In this document: positions 9,466-17,289 of the stretch, piece after piece
Position numbering within the stretch: the stretch's first letter is position 1
How the letters are laid out: the number at the start of each line of letters is the position of its first letter
NCBI RefSeq assembly: GCF_000513895.2
Contig: NZ_CP165782.1
Span: 1,798,001-1,862,000 of the forward strand
Direction: 5' to 3'
From: Ensifer sp. WSM1721
GTDB taxonomy: Bacteria > Pseudomonadota > Alphaproteobacteria > Rhizobiales > Rhizobiaceae
DNA length: 64,000 nucleotides
Notes under the pieces: generated by a model
Databases searched by the model: none
The model's input: only the letters and a program-made list of their open reading frames with translations
What the model was told of the DNA's origin: nothing
Position numbers and translations under genes: made by a program

Positions 9466-9768
9466 GTCCCCGTCGTGGCGCGAGGTCTATGCCTTCATGG
9501 CCGATCATGAGAAGATGCCTCTTTGGGCATCCGGCCTCTCGTCGGGTCTCGTCCGCGATGGCGACGAGTGGATCGCGCGATGCCGCTCGGCAATGCTCGC
9601 GTCCGCTTCGCTCCCGACAATGAGTTCGGCGCCAATGGCGACGGCGCGGAGGTGATGTTCGCGCTGCTCAAGCAGCCAAGCATGAGCGACGAGCAATTCG
9701 CCGCCGATGCCGCCTAGGTGGAAAAGGATCTTGTCTCCCTTAAATCGATCCTGGAATCCGCAAACGAC
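9466..9768 (+). pseudogene. Decayed SRPBCC-family gene
   Basis: Three pieces of one SRPBCC/START-like protein appear in order but not as one frame. The first is REVYAFMADHEKMPLWASGL plus SSGLVRDGDEWIA (about 9478-9576). After a frame change come PLGNARVRFAPDNEFG and, directly, NGDGAEVMFALLKQPSMSDEQ. An in-frame TAG (9716-9718) follows AADAA, and then VEKDLVSLKSILES. Compared with the family, the section between EFG and NGDG is missing (internal deletion). Frameshift, deletion and stop together make function unlikely. The true start is not identifiable. Confidence 0.75.
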
Positions 9769-9790
9769 ACATCAAACGACGGGAAAGACC

Positions 9791-10144
9791 ATGGCAAACA
9801 AAGGTAACGACCGCCGCATCGACTATATCGAATTCAACGTGACGGACATCGCCGCGAGCAAAGCCTTTTACGGCAACGCCTTCGGCTGGACCTTCACCGA
9901 TTACGGCCCGGAATATTGCGAATTCGCCGATGGCCGGCTGACCGGTGGCTTCACAACGTTCGGCCCGGTCCGCAGCGGCGGACCGCTCGTCATCATCTAT
10001 GCCGATGACCTGGAGGGCGCCCAAGGCCGCGTCGAGGCGGCCGGCGGCAAGATCCTCAAGCCGATCTTCACCTTCCCCGGCGGCCGGCGCTTCCACTTTG
10101 CCGATCCGGACGGCTACGAGCTGGCGGTCTGGTCCTCAGGGTAG
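9791..10144 (+). CDS. VOC (glyoxalase/bleomycin-resistance) family protein
   Basis: 117 residues with one vicinal-oxygen-chelate module: RIDYIEFNVTDIAASKAFYG at the start and the conserved end GRRFHFADPDGYELAVWS. ATG 9791 follows GGGAAAG. Family members act as dimers in metal-dependent isomerase, dioxygenase or resistance roles, but single-domain proteins of this kind usually have no assigned substrate. It lies directly after the decayed SRPBCC gene, a pairing often seen in rhizobia. Confidence 0.85.
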   Translation: MANKGNDRRIDYIEFNVTDIAASKAFYGNAFGWTFTDYGPEYCEFADGRLTGGFTTFGPVRSGGPLVIIYADDLEGAQGRVEAAGGKILKPIFTFPGGRRFHFADPDGYELAVWSSG

Positions 10145-10199
10145 ACGCGTGCCGTCTTTGAAGCGCGTGCGATCCTCGCATCCCGAATCGGACGACGCC

Positions 10200-10286
10200 C
10201 TAGTCGCCGAAGCGGATGAACAGTGCGCCGACAAGACCGAAGACGACGATGCACTGCAGAATGTACATTGGCCATTCCTGTGACAT
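10200..10286 (-). CDS. 28-residue single-pass membrane peptide
   Basis: The peptide begins MSQEWPMYILQC and continues IVVFGLVGALFIRFGD. ATG 10286 has an excellent GGAGG 7 bp upstream. The middle 16 residues are hydrophobic and the C-terminus is charged, as in other tiny inner-membrane proteins. It stands between the VOC gene and the PAS gene. Expression is inferred only from the ribosome site and composition. Confidence 0.6.
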   Translation of the reverse strand: MSQEWPMYILQCIVVFGLVGALFIRFGD

Positions 10287-10395
10287 CTCGTATCCTCCTG
10301 TCGAGCATCACCCGTTGTCACAAATTCGCGCTTCGAAAGCACGTGCCGTTGCCGCCCGCGTGAGTCTAACATTTCCGGCGGAGTTCCGCACAGAA

Positions 10396-10427
10396 AAGCC
10401 GTGCGCCCGGTGACGGGCGCACGGCTT
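10396..10427 (-). terminator. Rho-independent-type terminator after PAS-domain gene
   Basis: 14-bp perfect stem AAGCCGTGCGCCCG / CGGGCGCACGGCTT with loop GTGA. On the minus strand it is followed by CTTTTCTG. It lies about 100 bp downstream of the PAS-gene stop. Confidence 0.75.
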
Positions 10428-10528
10428 GAGCGGTTGAGGAAAAGTGTGAGCGGTTTTCCTTCACCGCTCCGTTCGCCGGGGCCGATCGTCTCAGACCTTC
10501 ATTCGCCGCCCCTTGGTGCCCGCGACGA

Positions 10529-11254
10529 TCAGGCCGCGATAGCCTTGCGTCTGTCGGCATTTTCCTGGATGACGAGGATCGCGCCGATGAGCTTGCCGGT
10601 GCTCGATTTGCACGGCGTCATGCGACAGCGTACCACCGTGGTGCGGGAGTCGACCGTCTTGGCGAAGGTGTAATCGACCACTTCACCAGCAAAACAGCGG
10701 TCGAGATAGGCTTTCACCCATTGCTCGAAACGCTGGAGGCCGATGAATTCGACGATGTGCCGCCCTATGAGATCCATCGGCCGGCTGTCGAGATAACTCG
10801 CATTTACCGGATTCGTGTAGAGATAACGGTAGTCCGGTGTGATGACCGCGATCCTGTCGGGAAAGCAGTCGAGGATCGCCTCGTTGAGCAGGCCTTCGTC
10901 GGCACGCCCCTTGCTCGGGAATTTCGGCGCGCGTTCTAGGTCCAGCCCGGCGAGATCCGTCGAACGCGTCGCGGCGAAATAGCGATCGATCAACGATTGA
11001 AGCAATTGCGAATGACGCAGGACGCAGGCGACGTCGTCGGCCTCCATGCGCAAGATGTCGATGAGAAACTGAAACTGGAGCCGGGCATCTTCGACACTCG
11101 CGGCCCTTTCGTCGTAAACGGCCTTCAATATCGGCTCGAGTTCACGATCGAGAATACCGATCAGATGTTCGTCCGCCACGCTCACGGCGTATTGCAACTG
11201 TGAATACTTGAGCCAGAACAACTCAATCAATTCGTACAATTCGAAAAGCCTCAT
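10529..11254 (-). CDS. PAS-domain sensory protein
   Basis: About 241 residues. The N-terminal 120 are helical, resembling an all-helical sensor (LFELYELIELFWLKYSQLQY). Residues about 125-235 are a PAS fold (PDRIAVITPDYRYLYTNPVN, then GRHIVEFIG and GKLIGAILVIQEN). No kinase, cyclase or DNA-binding output domain follows, so it likely acts through a partner. Start choice is weak: ATG 11254 gives MRLFELYEL; ATG 11287 would add 11 residues; neither has a good ribosome site. Confidence 0.75.
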   Translation of the reverse strand: MRLFELYELIELFWLKYSQLQYAVSVADEHLIGILDRELEPILKAVYDERAASVEDARLQFQFLIDILRMEADDVACVLRHSQLLQSLIDRYFAATRSTDLAGLDLERAPKFPSKGRADEGLLNEAILDCFPDRIAVITPDYRYLYTNPVNASYLDSRPMDLIGRHIVEFIGLQRFEQWVKAYLDRCFAGEVVDYTFAKTVDSRTTVVRCRMTPCKSSTGKLIGAILVIQENADRRKAIAA

Positions 11255-11698
11255 TCCCCGCGGCCGGGCCGCGCCAATGCATTCCAAGACAAACAGTGCG
11301 CCGCAGCAACAATCCCTTTTTTGATAAAATCTCCCTTTAAAACACGCTCAAAACCGCATCGCGCCCCTCACCCAAAGCGCTTGCAGCCGTCCCTCCGAGC
11401 ACAACGATGAGTTTACACCCATTAGAGCACCGTTCAACAGGAGAAAGCCGGCGCGACCGACTTCAAACGTTTACGGAAGTCACGACATCGGGTGGCAACG
11501 GCGGAAGGGCTTGAAAAACTCAGCGGATACGCGCCGCCAAAGCGTCGTGCGAATGCTCGGACCACCGAAACGCGCCTTCGATTCAGAAGGAACGCAAAAG
11601 ACGCCGCACCTCTTCAAGTTGAAGATCGCCGTTGCAATGCATGCCGCCCGAAAGTGTGCGGCGGTCTGGGGTAACGACATGCACAAAACAAGGGGCGG
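11255..11698. other. Intergenic region with a rhizobial short repeat
   Basis: About 440 bp between divergently oriented transcription of the PAS gene and the end of lpxXL. Its only recognisable structure is the repeat at 11651-11691. Short frames here lack coding character. Confidence 0.5.
11651..11691 (+). repeat. Short dispersed rhizobial repeat, copy 1
   Basis: The 40-bp block AAAGTGTGCGGCGGTCTGGG followed by GTAACGACATGCACAAAAC matches the block at 36494 (AAAGTGCGCAACGGTTTTGG then GACAGTGATATGCACAAGG). Both sit beside gene ends in non-coding DNA. The core GGTTTTGGGA-N-ACATGCA recurs in many rhizobial intergenic regions (recalled knowledge). Confidence 0.55.
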
Positions 11699-12628
11699 TT
11701 AAAGGCTGCGCTTGATGTTCCAGCGGTCGTGGTACCAGAGCCATTGGCCCGGATATTCGCGCACCCAGCTTTCGACCTTGTCGTTCAGCATCTGAGCCGT
11801 AGCGTTGACGTCGACGCTGCCGTCGGCCCGGCGCGGAATTTCAACCGCCGGCTCCAGTTCCAGCCGAAAGCGCCCGCCGGGCAGGCGGATGCAGCGCGCC
11901 GGATAGACCTCGCAATTGAACTGGCGGACGAGCTTGGCAAGCAGCGGGTTTGTCTGCACATCCCGACCGAAGAACTTCGTCTTCAGCCCCTTGCGGAATT
12001 TCTGGTCGACGAGCACGCCAACGCCCCCGCCGTGCTCGAGCTGGCGGGCGAGTGCGAAGGAGGAGCCCGCATGCGATGGCACGAGATTGCCCATGCGCGC
12101 CTTGCGAAACTCGAAGACCTTCTCGGCGAGATACGGATTGTTCGGCGGCCGGAACAGCACGGTCACGTTCAGGCCGAAAGCCGAGCCCGCGACCGGCAGC
12201 ATTTCGAAATTGCCGCTATGGGCCGTGAAGACGATGAAGGGCCGCGGATTGTCGCGCAGTTCCAGAAAGAGCGGAATGCCGGAGACCTCCACCCTGCCCG
12301 GCTCCTTGCGCTCGGGATCGAAATCGAAGAGACGGTCGAGAAAGACATACTCGGCCGCGAGCCGCCCCATATTGCCCCAGCTTTCAAGCGCGATCTCCCG
12401 GATTTCCGCCTCGCTCTTTTCCGGGAACGCATTGCGCAGGTTGATGAGCGTCAACGTGTGGCGACGTGTCTTCGGGCCGACCCAGCGGGCGACGCGATCC
12501 ATGAAATTGATCGCCCGGTCCGCCGGAAACAGCTTTAGCACTGTGAGAAGCAGAATAACGAATTGTGCAATCACCCACTGCCTGAAGCGATCGGCCGCCA
12601 GCACCAGCCGTGTGATCAGCATACGCAT
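11699..12628 (-). CDS. lpxXL: Lipid A very-long-chain fatty acid acyltransferase
   Basis: 309-residue membrane-anchored acyltransferase of the LpxL/HtrB family. The catalytic H-x4-D/E block is HSGNFE (about residue 137), with FRPPNNPYLAEKV and GVLVDQKFRKG as further family blocks. It transfers the 27-hydroxyoctacosanoyl group from AcpXL to Kdo2-lipid A in rhizobia. Assignment as lpxXL rather than a general lpxL rests on its place at the end of the acpXL cluster, 7 bp after the dehydrogenase gene. ATG 12628 or ATG 12622 could be the start. Confidence 0.9.
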   Translation of the reverse strand: MRMLITRLVLAADRFRQWVIAQFVILLLTVLKLFPADRAINFMDRVARWVGPKTRRHTLTLINLRNAFPEKSEAEIREIALESWGNMGRLAAEYVFLDRLFDFDPERKEPGRVEVSGIPLFLELRDNPRPFIVFTAHSGNFEMLPVAGSAFGLNVTVLFRPPNNPYLAEKVFEFRKARMGNLVPSHAGSSFALARQLEHGGGVGVLVDQKFRKGLKTKFFGRDVQTNPLLAKLVRQFNCEVYPARCIRLPGGRFRLELEPAVEIPRRADGSVDVNATAQMLNDKVESWVREYPGQWLWYHDRWNIKRSL

Positions 12629-12635
12629 TGGAAGA

Positions 12636-13664
12636 TCAATCCATTCTGAGGATGATCTTGCCGAAGACCTGACGCGATTCCATCCGCTCCAGGGCGCGGT
12701 CGATATCGGAGAGTCCGACCTCTGTGTCGATCACCGGATGAACAAGGCCGCGTGCCATCTTCTGCATCGCGCTGGCCATGTTCTCCATGCGGCAGCCGAA
12801 GGAGCCGAGCAGCTTCAGTTGCTGCTGGAAGAGCATCATCAGGTTCATTTCCGTCGAAACGCCGGAGGTCGAGCCGCAGGTGACGAGACGTCCGCCCCGC
12901 TTCATCGACAGCATCGAGCCGGCCCAGGTGTCCTTGCCGACGTGTTCGAAAACAACATCGACGCCCTTCTTCTTCGTCAGTTTGCGTACGACGCCTTCGA
13001 AACGATCGGTGCGGTAGTTGATGACGTGATCGGCGCCGAGCGCCTTCGCCCTTTCGATTTTATCGTCCGAGCCGACGGTGGTGATGACGGTGCAGCCGAT
13101 CTTCTTGGCAAGCTGGATCGCCGCTGTGCCGATACCGGAGCCGCCGGCGTGGACGAGGATCGTCTCGCCGGGTTCGAGCTTGGCATTGTCAAAGAGCATG
13201 TGCTCGACCGTGCCGAAGGTGACGGGAGCAAGCGCTGCACCGACCGCATCGACGCCCGGAGGTGCGGGAACGAGCAGGCGCGCCGGCAGGTTGACCTTCT
13301 CCTGCGCGAAACCATCCAGATGGAAGCCGTGCACGCCGCTCACATGTTCGCAGAGGTTATCGCGCCCCTCCTTGCATGGGCGGCAGAGACCGCAGGTGCG
13401 CGCACCGTAGATCGACACGAGTTGGCCCGGCAGAACATTGGCGACGCCGGGGCCGATGCTCTCGACGACGCCGGATGCCTCCGCGCCGATGACGAGCGGC
13501 ATCTTGCGCTTGGCAAAGGCCATGCCGCGCCAGCCCCAGACGTCGATGTGGTTGAGCGCAACAGCCTTGACCCGAAGCGTCACCTCACCCGGGCCCGGCG
13601 CTTCCGGCTCAGGAATGTCGGTGGTTTCGAGCTTGCGGTCATCGAGCAGTTGCAGGGCACGCAT
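12636..13664 (-). CDS. Zinc-binding alcohol dehydrogenase of the VLCFA cluster
   Basis: 342-residue MDR-family NAD(P)H oxidoreductase. It has the structural-zinc cluster CGLCRPCKEGRDNLC, the catalytic-domain GAEASGVVESIG and the nucleotide-binding motif HAGGSGIGTAAIQLAKKIG. ATG 13664 follows AAAGGAAAG. In rhizobia this gene is always embedded between fabF1XL and lpxXL, so a redox step in making or hydroxylating the very-long-chain acyl group is likely, but its exact reaction is not settled. Confidence 0.88.
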   Translation of the reverse strand: MRALQLLDDRKLETTDIPEPEAPGPGEVTLRVKAVALNHIDVWGWRGMAFAKRKMPLVIGAEASGVVESIGPGVANVLPGQLVSIYGARTCGLCRPCKEGRDNLCEHVSGVHGFHLDGFAQEKVNLPARLLVPAPPGVDAVGAALAPVTFGTVEHMLFDNAKLEPGETILVHAGGSGIGTAAIQLAKKIGCTVITTVGSDDKIERAKALGADHVINYRTDRFEGVVRKLTKKKGVDVVFEHVGKDTWAGSMLSMKRGGRLVTCGSTSGVSTEMNLMMLFQQQLKLLGSFGCRMENMASAMQKMARGLVHPVIDTEVGLSDIDRALERMESRQVFGKIILRMD

Positions 13665-13702
13665 GGTCTTTCCTTTTTTGTATTTTCGAGCGTTTGCGCG
13701 TC

Positions 13703-14986
13703 TCAGGCCGGCTCGGCGGTCATGACGAGGCTGGCGTTCTGGCCACCGAAGCCGAAGGAGTTCGACAGCACCGCAGTGACCTGCTGGTCGCGCTTCACGT
13801 TCGGCACGACGTCGAGAACGATGGCCGGGTCCGGGTTCTGGTAGTTGATGGTCGGCGGCAGCGTGCCGGTAAGCATCGTCTGGATCGAGAAAACCGCCTC
13901 GACCGCTCCGGCGGCCGTCAGCGTATGGCCGATCATCGATTTGTTGGAGGAAACCGGAATCGACGGCAGCCGCTCGCCGAAGACGGCCGACATCGACAGG
14001 TATTCCATCTTGTCGTTTTCCGGCGTCGAGGTGCCGTGAGCGTTGATGTAGCCGATACCGCCCTCATCGATGCCGGCGTCCGCGAGTGCCGCGCGGATGG
14101 TCGCGATCGCCGGCCCACCATCGGGCGACGAACGCGTGCGATGGAAAAGGTCGGCCTTTTCGCCGCAGCCCTTGAGGATGCCGTAGACGCGAGCGCCGCG
14201 GGCGAGCGCCGCATCGAGCGACTCGAGCACCAGCGTCGCCGCCCCTTCCGCGATCACGAAGCCGTCGCGCTCCTTGGTGAAGGGCTTGGACGCCTTTTCG
14301 GGCGGATCGTTCTGGGTCGAAAGTGCCGAGAGCAGAGAGAAGCGGATCAGGGCTTCGGCGCTGACCGAACCGTCGGTTGCGACCGTCAGCGCCCGGTCGG
14401 TGCGGCCCTGGCGGATTGCCTCGACACCGAGCTGGATTGCAGTGGCGCCGGAAGCACAGGCCGTCGAGAGCGTGACCGGCAGCCCGCGCGTGCCGAAGCG
14501 GTCGGCAAGGCGCTCGGAGATCGAGCCGAAGAGCACGGCCTCATGGAAGACGGGGTCCGCCTTCTCGCGCATGGCGGCGAGGAAGCGATTATAGGCGTCG
14601 CCCGGCCGCTCGGACGGCGGCGAGCGGTCGGCGAGCTCGAAGCGGGCGCTCCATTCCGGTTCGATCGGCGGCGCCGCCAAGAAAAGCGGGCCGTTGAAAT
14701 CGCCGGAAATGCCGGCCTGTGCCAGCGCTTCCAGCGTCGTCTCGCGCGCCATCGCATAGGAGCGCTCGACCGCGTTCTCTGCCGGCAGCTCGATGAAGTC
14801 GACGGTACCGCTGATCCGCGTGGAAAGGCTGTCGGTCGGGAAGCGGCTGATCTTGTGAATGCCCGAAACGCCGCCCGAGAGCGCTGCCCAATTGTCTTCG
14901 AGCCCCTGGCCAAGCGAGGTGATGACGCCCATGCCTGTGACGGCGACGATCGGACGGCCGAGGTGATCCTTATAAGCCTTGCTCAT
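13703..14986 (-). CDS. fabF1XL: Beta-ketoacyl-ACP synthase for very-long-chain fatty acid
   Basis: 427 residues, FabF/KAS II fold. The catalytic triad is complete: nucleophile Cys in STACASGATAIQ, His in NAHGTSTPENDKMEYLS and His in SNKSMIGHTLTAAGA. It begins VAVTGMGVITSLGQG. It elongates AcpXL-bound acyl chains toward C28. It lies 12 bp downstream of the second ketosynthase-like gene, with which it may form a heterodimer. ATG 14986 follows AAAGGAG. Confidence 0.92.
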   Translation of the reverse strand: MSKAYKDHLGRPIVAVTGMGVITSLGQGLEDNWAALSGGVSGIHKISRFPTDSLSTRISGTVDFIELPAENAVERSYAMARETTLEALAQAGISGDFNGPLFLAAPPIEPEWSARFELADRSPPSERPGDAYNRFLAAMREKADPVFHEAVLFGSISERLADRFGTRGLPVTLSTACASGATAIQLGVEAIRQGRTDRALTVATDGSVSAEALIRFSLLSALSTQNDPPEKASKPFTKERDGFVIAEGAATLVLESLDAALARGARVYGILKGCGEKADLFHRTRSSPDGGPAIATIRAALADAGIDEGGIGYINAHGTSTPENDKMEYLSMSAVFGERLPSIPVSSNKSMIGHTLTAAGAVEAVFSIQTMLTGTLPPTINYQNPDPAIVLDVVPNVKRDQQVTAVLSNSFGFGGQNASLVMTAEPA

Positions 14987-14998
14987 GCCGGAGCTCCT

Positions 14999-16201
14999 TT
15001 ATTCCGCGGCAAGCACGGCGATGCCTTCGCCGCGGGCATGCCCGATGGTTGTGACGATCGCCGCCTTGGCCGGCGCCCCCATGGGCGCCTCGGCATCGGG
15101 ATCGAAAGGCGGAACCTTTGCCGCGTTTCCGAGCGAAAGAGCGGCAAGGGCCATGCCGACGGGGAACTGCGCCTCGATGCCGTGGCCGACAAGACCGCCA
15201 TACGCGCGCACCGGTCGCCCGGCGAACTCGGTCTCTAGGAATGTCTTCTCGCGTTGAGTCAGATCATGGAACCCGCTGGCGCCCGAAAAAATGACGGTCG
15301 ACTGCGGATCGAGCTCTCTCGCCGGTTTCGCCAGGCCCCTGAGGCGTGCCTCTAGCCGGCCGTCCTCGCGGCCGCCGCGATCACCGCCGATGGTCCCGAT
15401 CGTGGCATAGATCCTCGCGCCCCTGGCTTCTGCATATTCGCGCGATTCAAGAACGAGGAAGGCCCCTACGGAGCCGAGAATCATGCCGCCGCCGTTCTCG
15501 GGCCTGCGCGACCAGATCGGGTGCCATTCGCCGAGCGCATGCCCCTGGATCGCTTCGATCAGGAGGACGATATCGAGACGCTCGGCCGAAAAGGCGCCGC
15601 CGACCAAGGTATGCGTCGACTGCCCGGCCTGGATGCGGGCGAAGGCCGTTTCGATCGCGGAGATGCCTGCCGCCTCCTCACCCATGAATGTGCGCGACGA
15701 GCCGGTCACCTTGTGGACGATGGAAATGTTGCCGGCGAGCAGGTTGGAAAGCTGCGCCAGGAAGAGCGTCGGGCGCAGTTCCGTCGTCAGCTTTTCATTC
15801 AAAAGCCGTTCGCGATCATTGCGCTTCAGGGCCTCGTCGACGATCAGCGAGTCGACATTGATGTCGCGCTCGCCGCCTCCGGCCGCGACGATCATATCCA
15901 TGCTGCCGCAGGCTTCGAGATTGTCTTTGAGACCGGCGTCATCGAGCGCTAGACCGGCGGCGAAAACGCCAAGGCGCTGCCAGTTCTCCATCTGCCGCTG
16001 GTCGCCGCGCTTCGGGATCTGTTGCGACCAGTCGATTTCCGGCAGCGGGTGGACCGGATAGGGAGCGAAGCGCTCCGTTTCGATCCGCACCTTGGGCGGT
16101 TCGGCCGCCCGGAGCAGCGCCACATGCGGCTCGGCACCGACGCCCTGGCTCGTCACGATGCCGACCCCGGTGATCACCACATCGTTAGCGGATTTCGTCA
16201 T
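14999..16201 (-). CDS. fabF2XL: Ketosynthase-like protein lacking the catalytic Cys (chain-length-factor-like)
   Basis: 400 residues with a FabF-like opening (DVVITGVGIVTSQGVG) and thiolase fold. Where active enzymes have TACASG it reads VTGSSRTFMGEE, so the nucleophilic Cys is replaced by Ser, and the NAHGT motif is absent. Only one His survives in YGGLVGHGIEAQFPVG. This suggests a partner subunit that sets chain length, as in type II polyketide KS/CLF pairs (inference). ATG 16201 follows GGAGAAG and lies 3 bp after the fabZXL stop, so the long upstream extension of the frame is not used. Confidence 0.88.
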   Translation of the reverse strand: MTKSANDVVITGVGIVTSQGVGAEPHVALLRAAEPPKVRIETERFAPYPVHPLPEIDWSQQIPKRGDQRQMENWQRLGVFAAGLALDDAGLKDNLEACGSMDMIVAAGGGERDINVDSLIVDEALKRNDRERLLNEKLTTELRPTLFLAQLSNLLAGNISIVHKVTGSSRTFMGEEAAGISAIETAFARIQAGQSTHTLVGGAFSAERLDIVLLIEAIQGHALGEWHPIWSRRPENGGGMILGSVGAFLVLESREYAEARGARIYATIGTIGGDRGGREDGRLEARLRGLAKPARELDPQSTVIFSGASGFHDLTQREKTFLETEFAGRPVRAYGGLVGHGIEAQFPVGMALAALSLGNAAKVPPFDPDAEAPMGAPAKAAIVTTIGHARGEGIAVLAAE

Positions 16202-16203
16202 CT

Positions 16204-16680
16204 TCACTTCTCCGAACCGGCCGTCACGGCCATCAGTCCCAGTTCTTCCGCACGTTTGCGGACAATGTCTCCGAGCGGCACCTGATCGAACGGAATCGTC
16301 CTCAGCTTCAACTGCGCATCGCATATCTTCTTGCCGCCCGACGAAATCTTGGCCTTCGTCACGGCGAAGCCGGATCCCTCATGTTCAAGCAGAGCCTCGA
16401 TTTCAAGCTCGGCGGACGGCTCGACGAAGCTGCGCATCTTCGCACCGTCGACCGACATCAGGAACGGCATTGCGGCGAAATTCGTGGCGGCCAGCACCAG
16501 AAAGCCGGAAGCCTGCGCCATCGTTTCGATAAGCAGCACGCCCGGGACCAACGGATAGCCGGGGAAATGCCCCTCGAACACCGGACTCTTCTCCGGCACG
16601 ACCGAGCGCGCCACAAGCCGCCCGGCAGCCAGATCCACGGTCTCGATCCGGTCGATCATCTGGAAATATTCAAGGAGCAT
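16204..16680 (-). CDS. fabZXL: 3-hydroxyacyl-ACP dehydratase for very-long-chain fatty acid
   Basis: 158-residue hot-dog fold protein. The FabZ core FEGHFPGYPLVPGVLLIETM includes the catalytic His in GHFPG, followed by AQASGFL. It removes water from AcpXL-bound 3-hydroxyacyl chains during elongation. It starts at ATG 16680 behind GGGATGAG and is separated from acpXL by a strong hairpin. Confidence 0.93.
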   Translation of the reverse strand: MLLEYFQMIDRIETVDLAAGRLVARSVVPEKSPVFEGHFPGYPLVPGVLLIETMAQASGFLVLAATNFAAMPFLMSVDGAKMRSFVEPSAELEIEALLEHEGSGFAVTKAKISSGGKKICDAQLKLRTIPFDQVPLGDIVRKRAEELGLMAVTAGSEK

Positions 16681-16720
16681 GAAGGCTCATCCCGTTCGTT
16701 ACGCGCTCAAGTAAAAATGC

Positions 16721-16761
16721 CGATGCCGCCTGTCAAGCGCGGGGCGCGACAGGCGGCATCG
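16721..16761. terminator. Strong hairpin between acpXL and fabZXL
   Basis: Perfect 14-bp stem CGATGCCGCCTGTC / GACAGGCGGCATCG with a 13-nt loop, located after the acpXL stop and before fabZXL. It has no long U-tract on the minus strand, so it probably attenuates transcription or protects the acpXL RNA, keeping carrier protein in excess over the enzymes (inference). Confidence 0.7.
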
Positions 16762-16827
16762 AAGGATCGCTCGAGCTCTAGATGGATGAAGCGGGATTAA
16801 AGGTGGAAAACCGCTTCACACTTTTCC

Positions 16828-17109
16828 TCATCCCGCTTTGGCAGCCCGCAATTCGTCGATCTTAGCGCAGAGGTTCTTCAGCACGAAGTATTCCTCGGTC
16901 GAGACCTTGCCCTCGTTGACTTCCTGGGTCCACTGTTCCAGCGGAATCTTGATGCCGAATTCCTTGTCGATCGCAAAGACGATGTCGAGGAAATCCAGAC
17001 TGTCGATGCCGAGATCGTCGATCGTGTGGCTTTCCGGCTTGATCGTTTCGCGGTCGATCTCGCTCGTTTCCGCAATAATATCGGCAACCTTGTCGAATGT
17101 AGCTGTCAC
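16828..17109 (-). CDS. acpXL: Acyl carrier protein AcpXL
   Basis: 93 residues; the specialised carrier for the 27-hydroxyoctacosanoic acid of rhizobial lipid A. The phosphopantetheine site is the Ser of [15 protein letters not shown]. The ending [20 protein letters not shown] is typical of AcpXL and longer than housekeeping AcpP. GTG 17109 ([18 protein letters not shown]) is preferred: AAGAGGT lies 6 bp upstream and known AcpXL proteins begin MTATFDK. An ATG two codons earlier has no room for a ribosome site. Confidence 0.95.
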   Translation of the reverse strand: MTATFDKVADIIAETSEIDRETIKPESHTIDDLGIDSLDFLDIVFAIDKEFGIKIPLEQWTQEVNEGKVSTEEYFVLKNLCAKIDELRAAKAG

Positions 17110-17289
17110 GCGCATACCTCTTAAAAATCGAGTCTTGGCGAACCCTATAGAAAAATGCACCGCAAAAGCCAATGCCCCACGGCTTTTTGCGACCGTGATT
17201 TGAAAACGGTGTTGCTGAACAGCGACCCGAATGCCGTCGGCCCATGCGGATCGGCCGATCCACCAATGAGACGTCCTCTCTCGGCGTTT

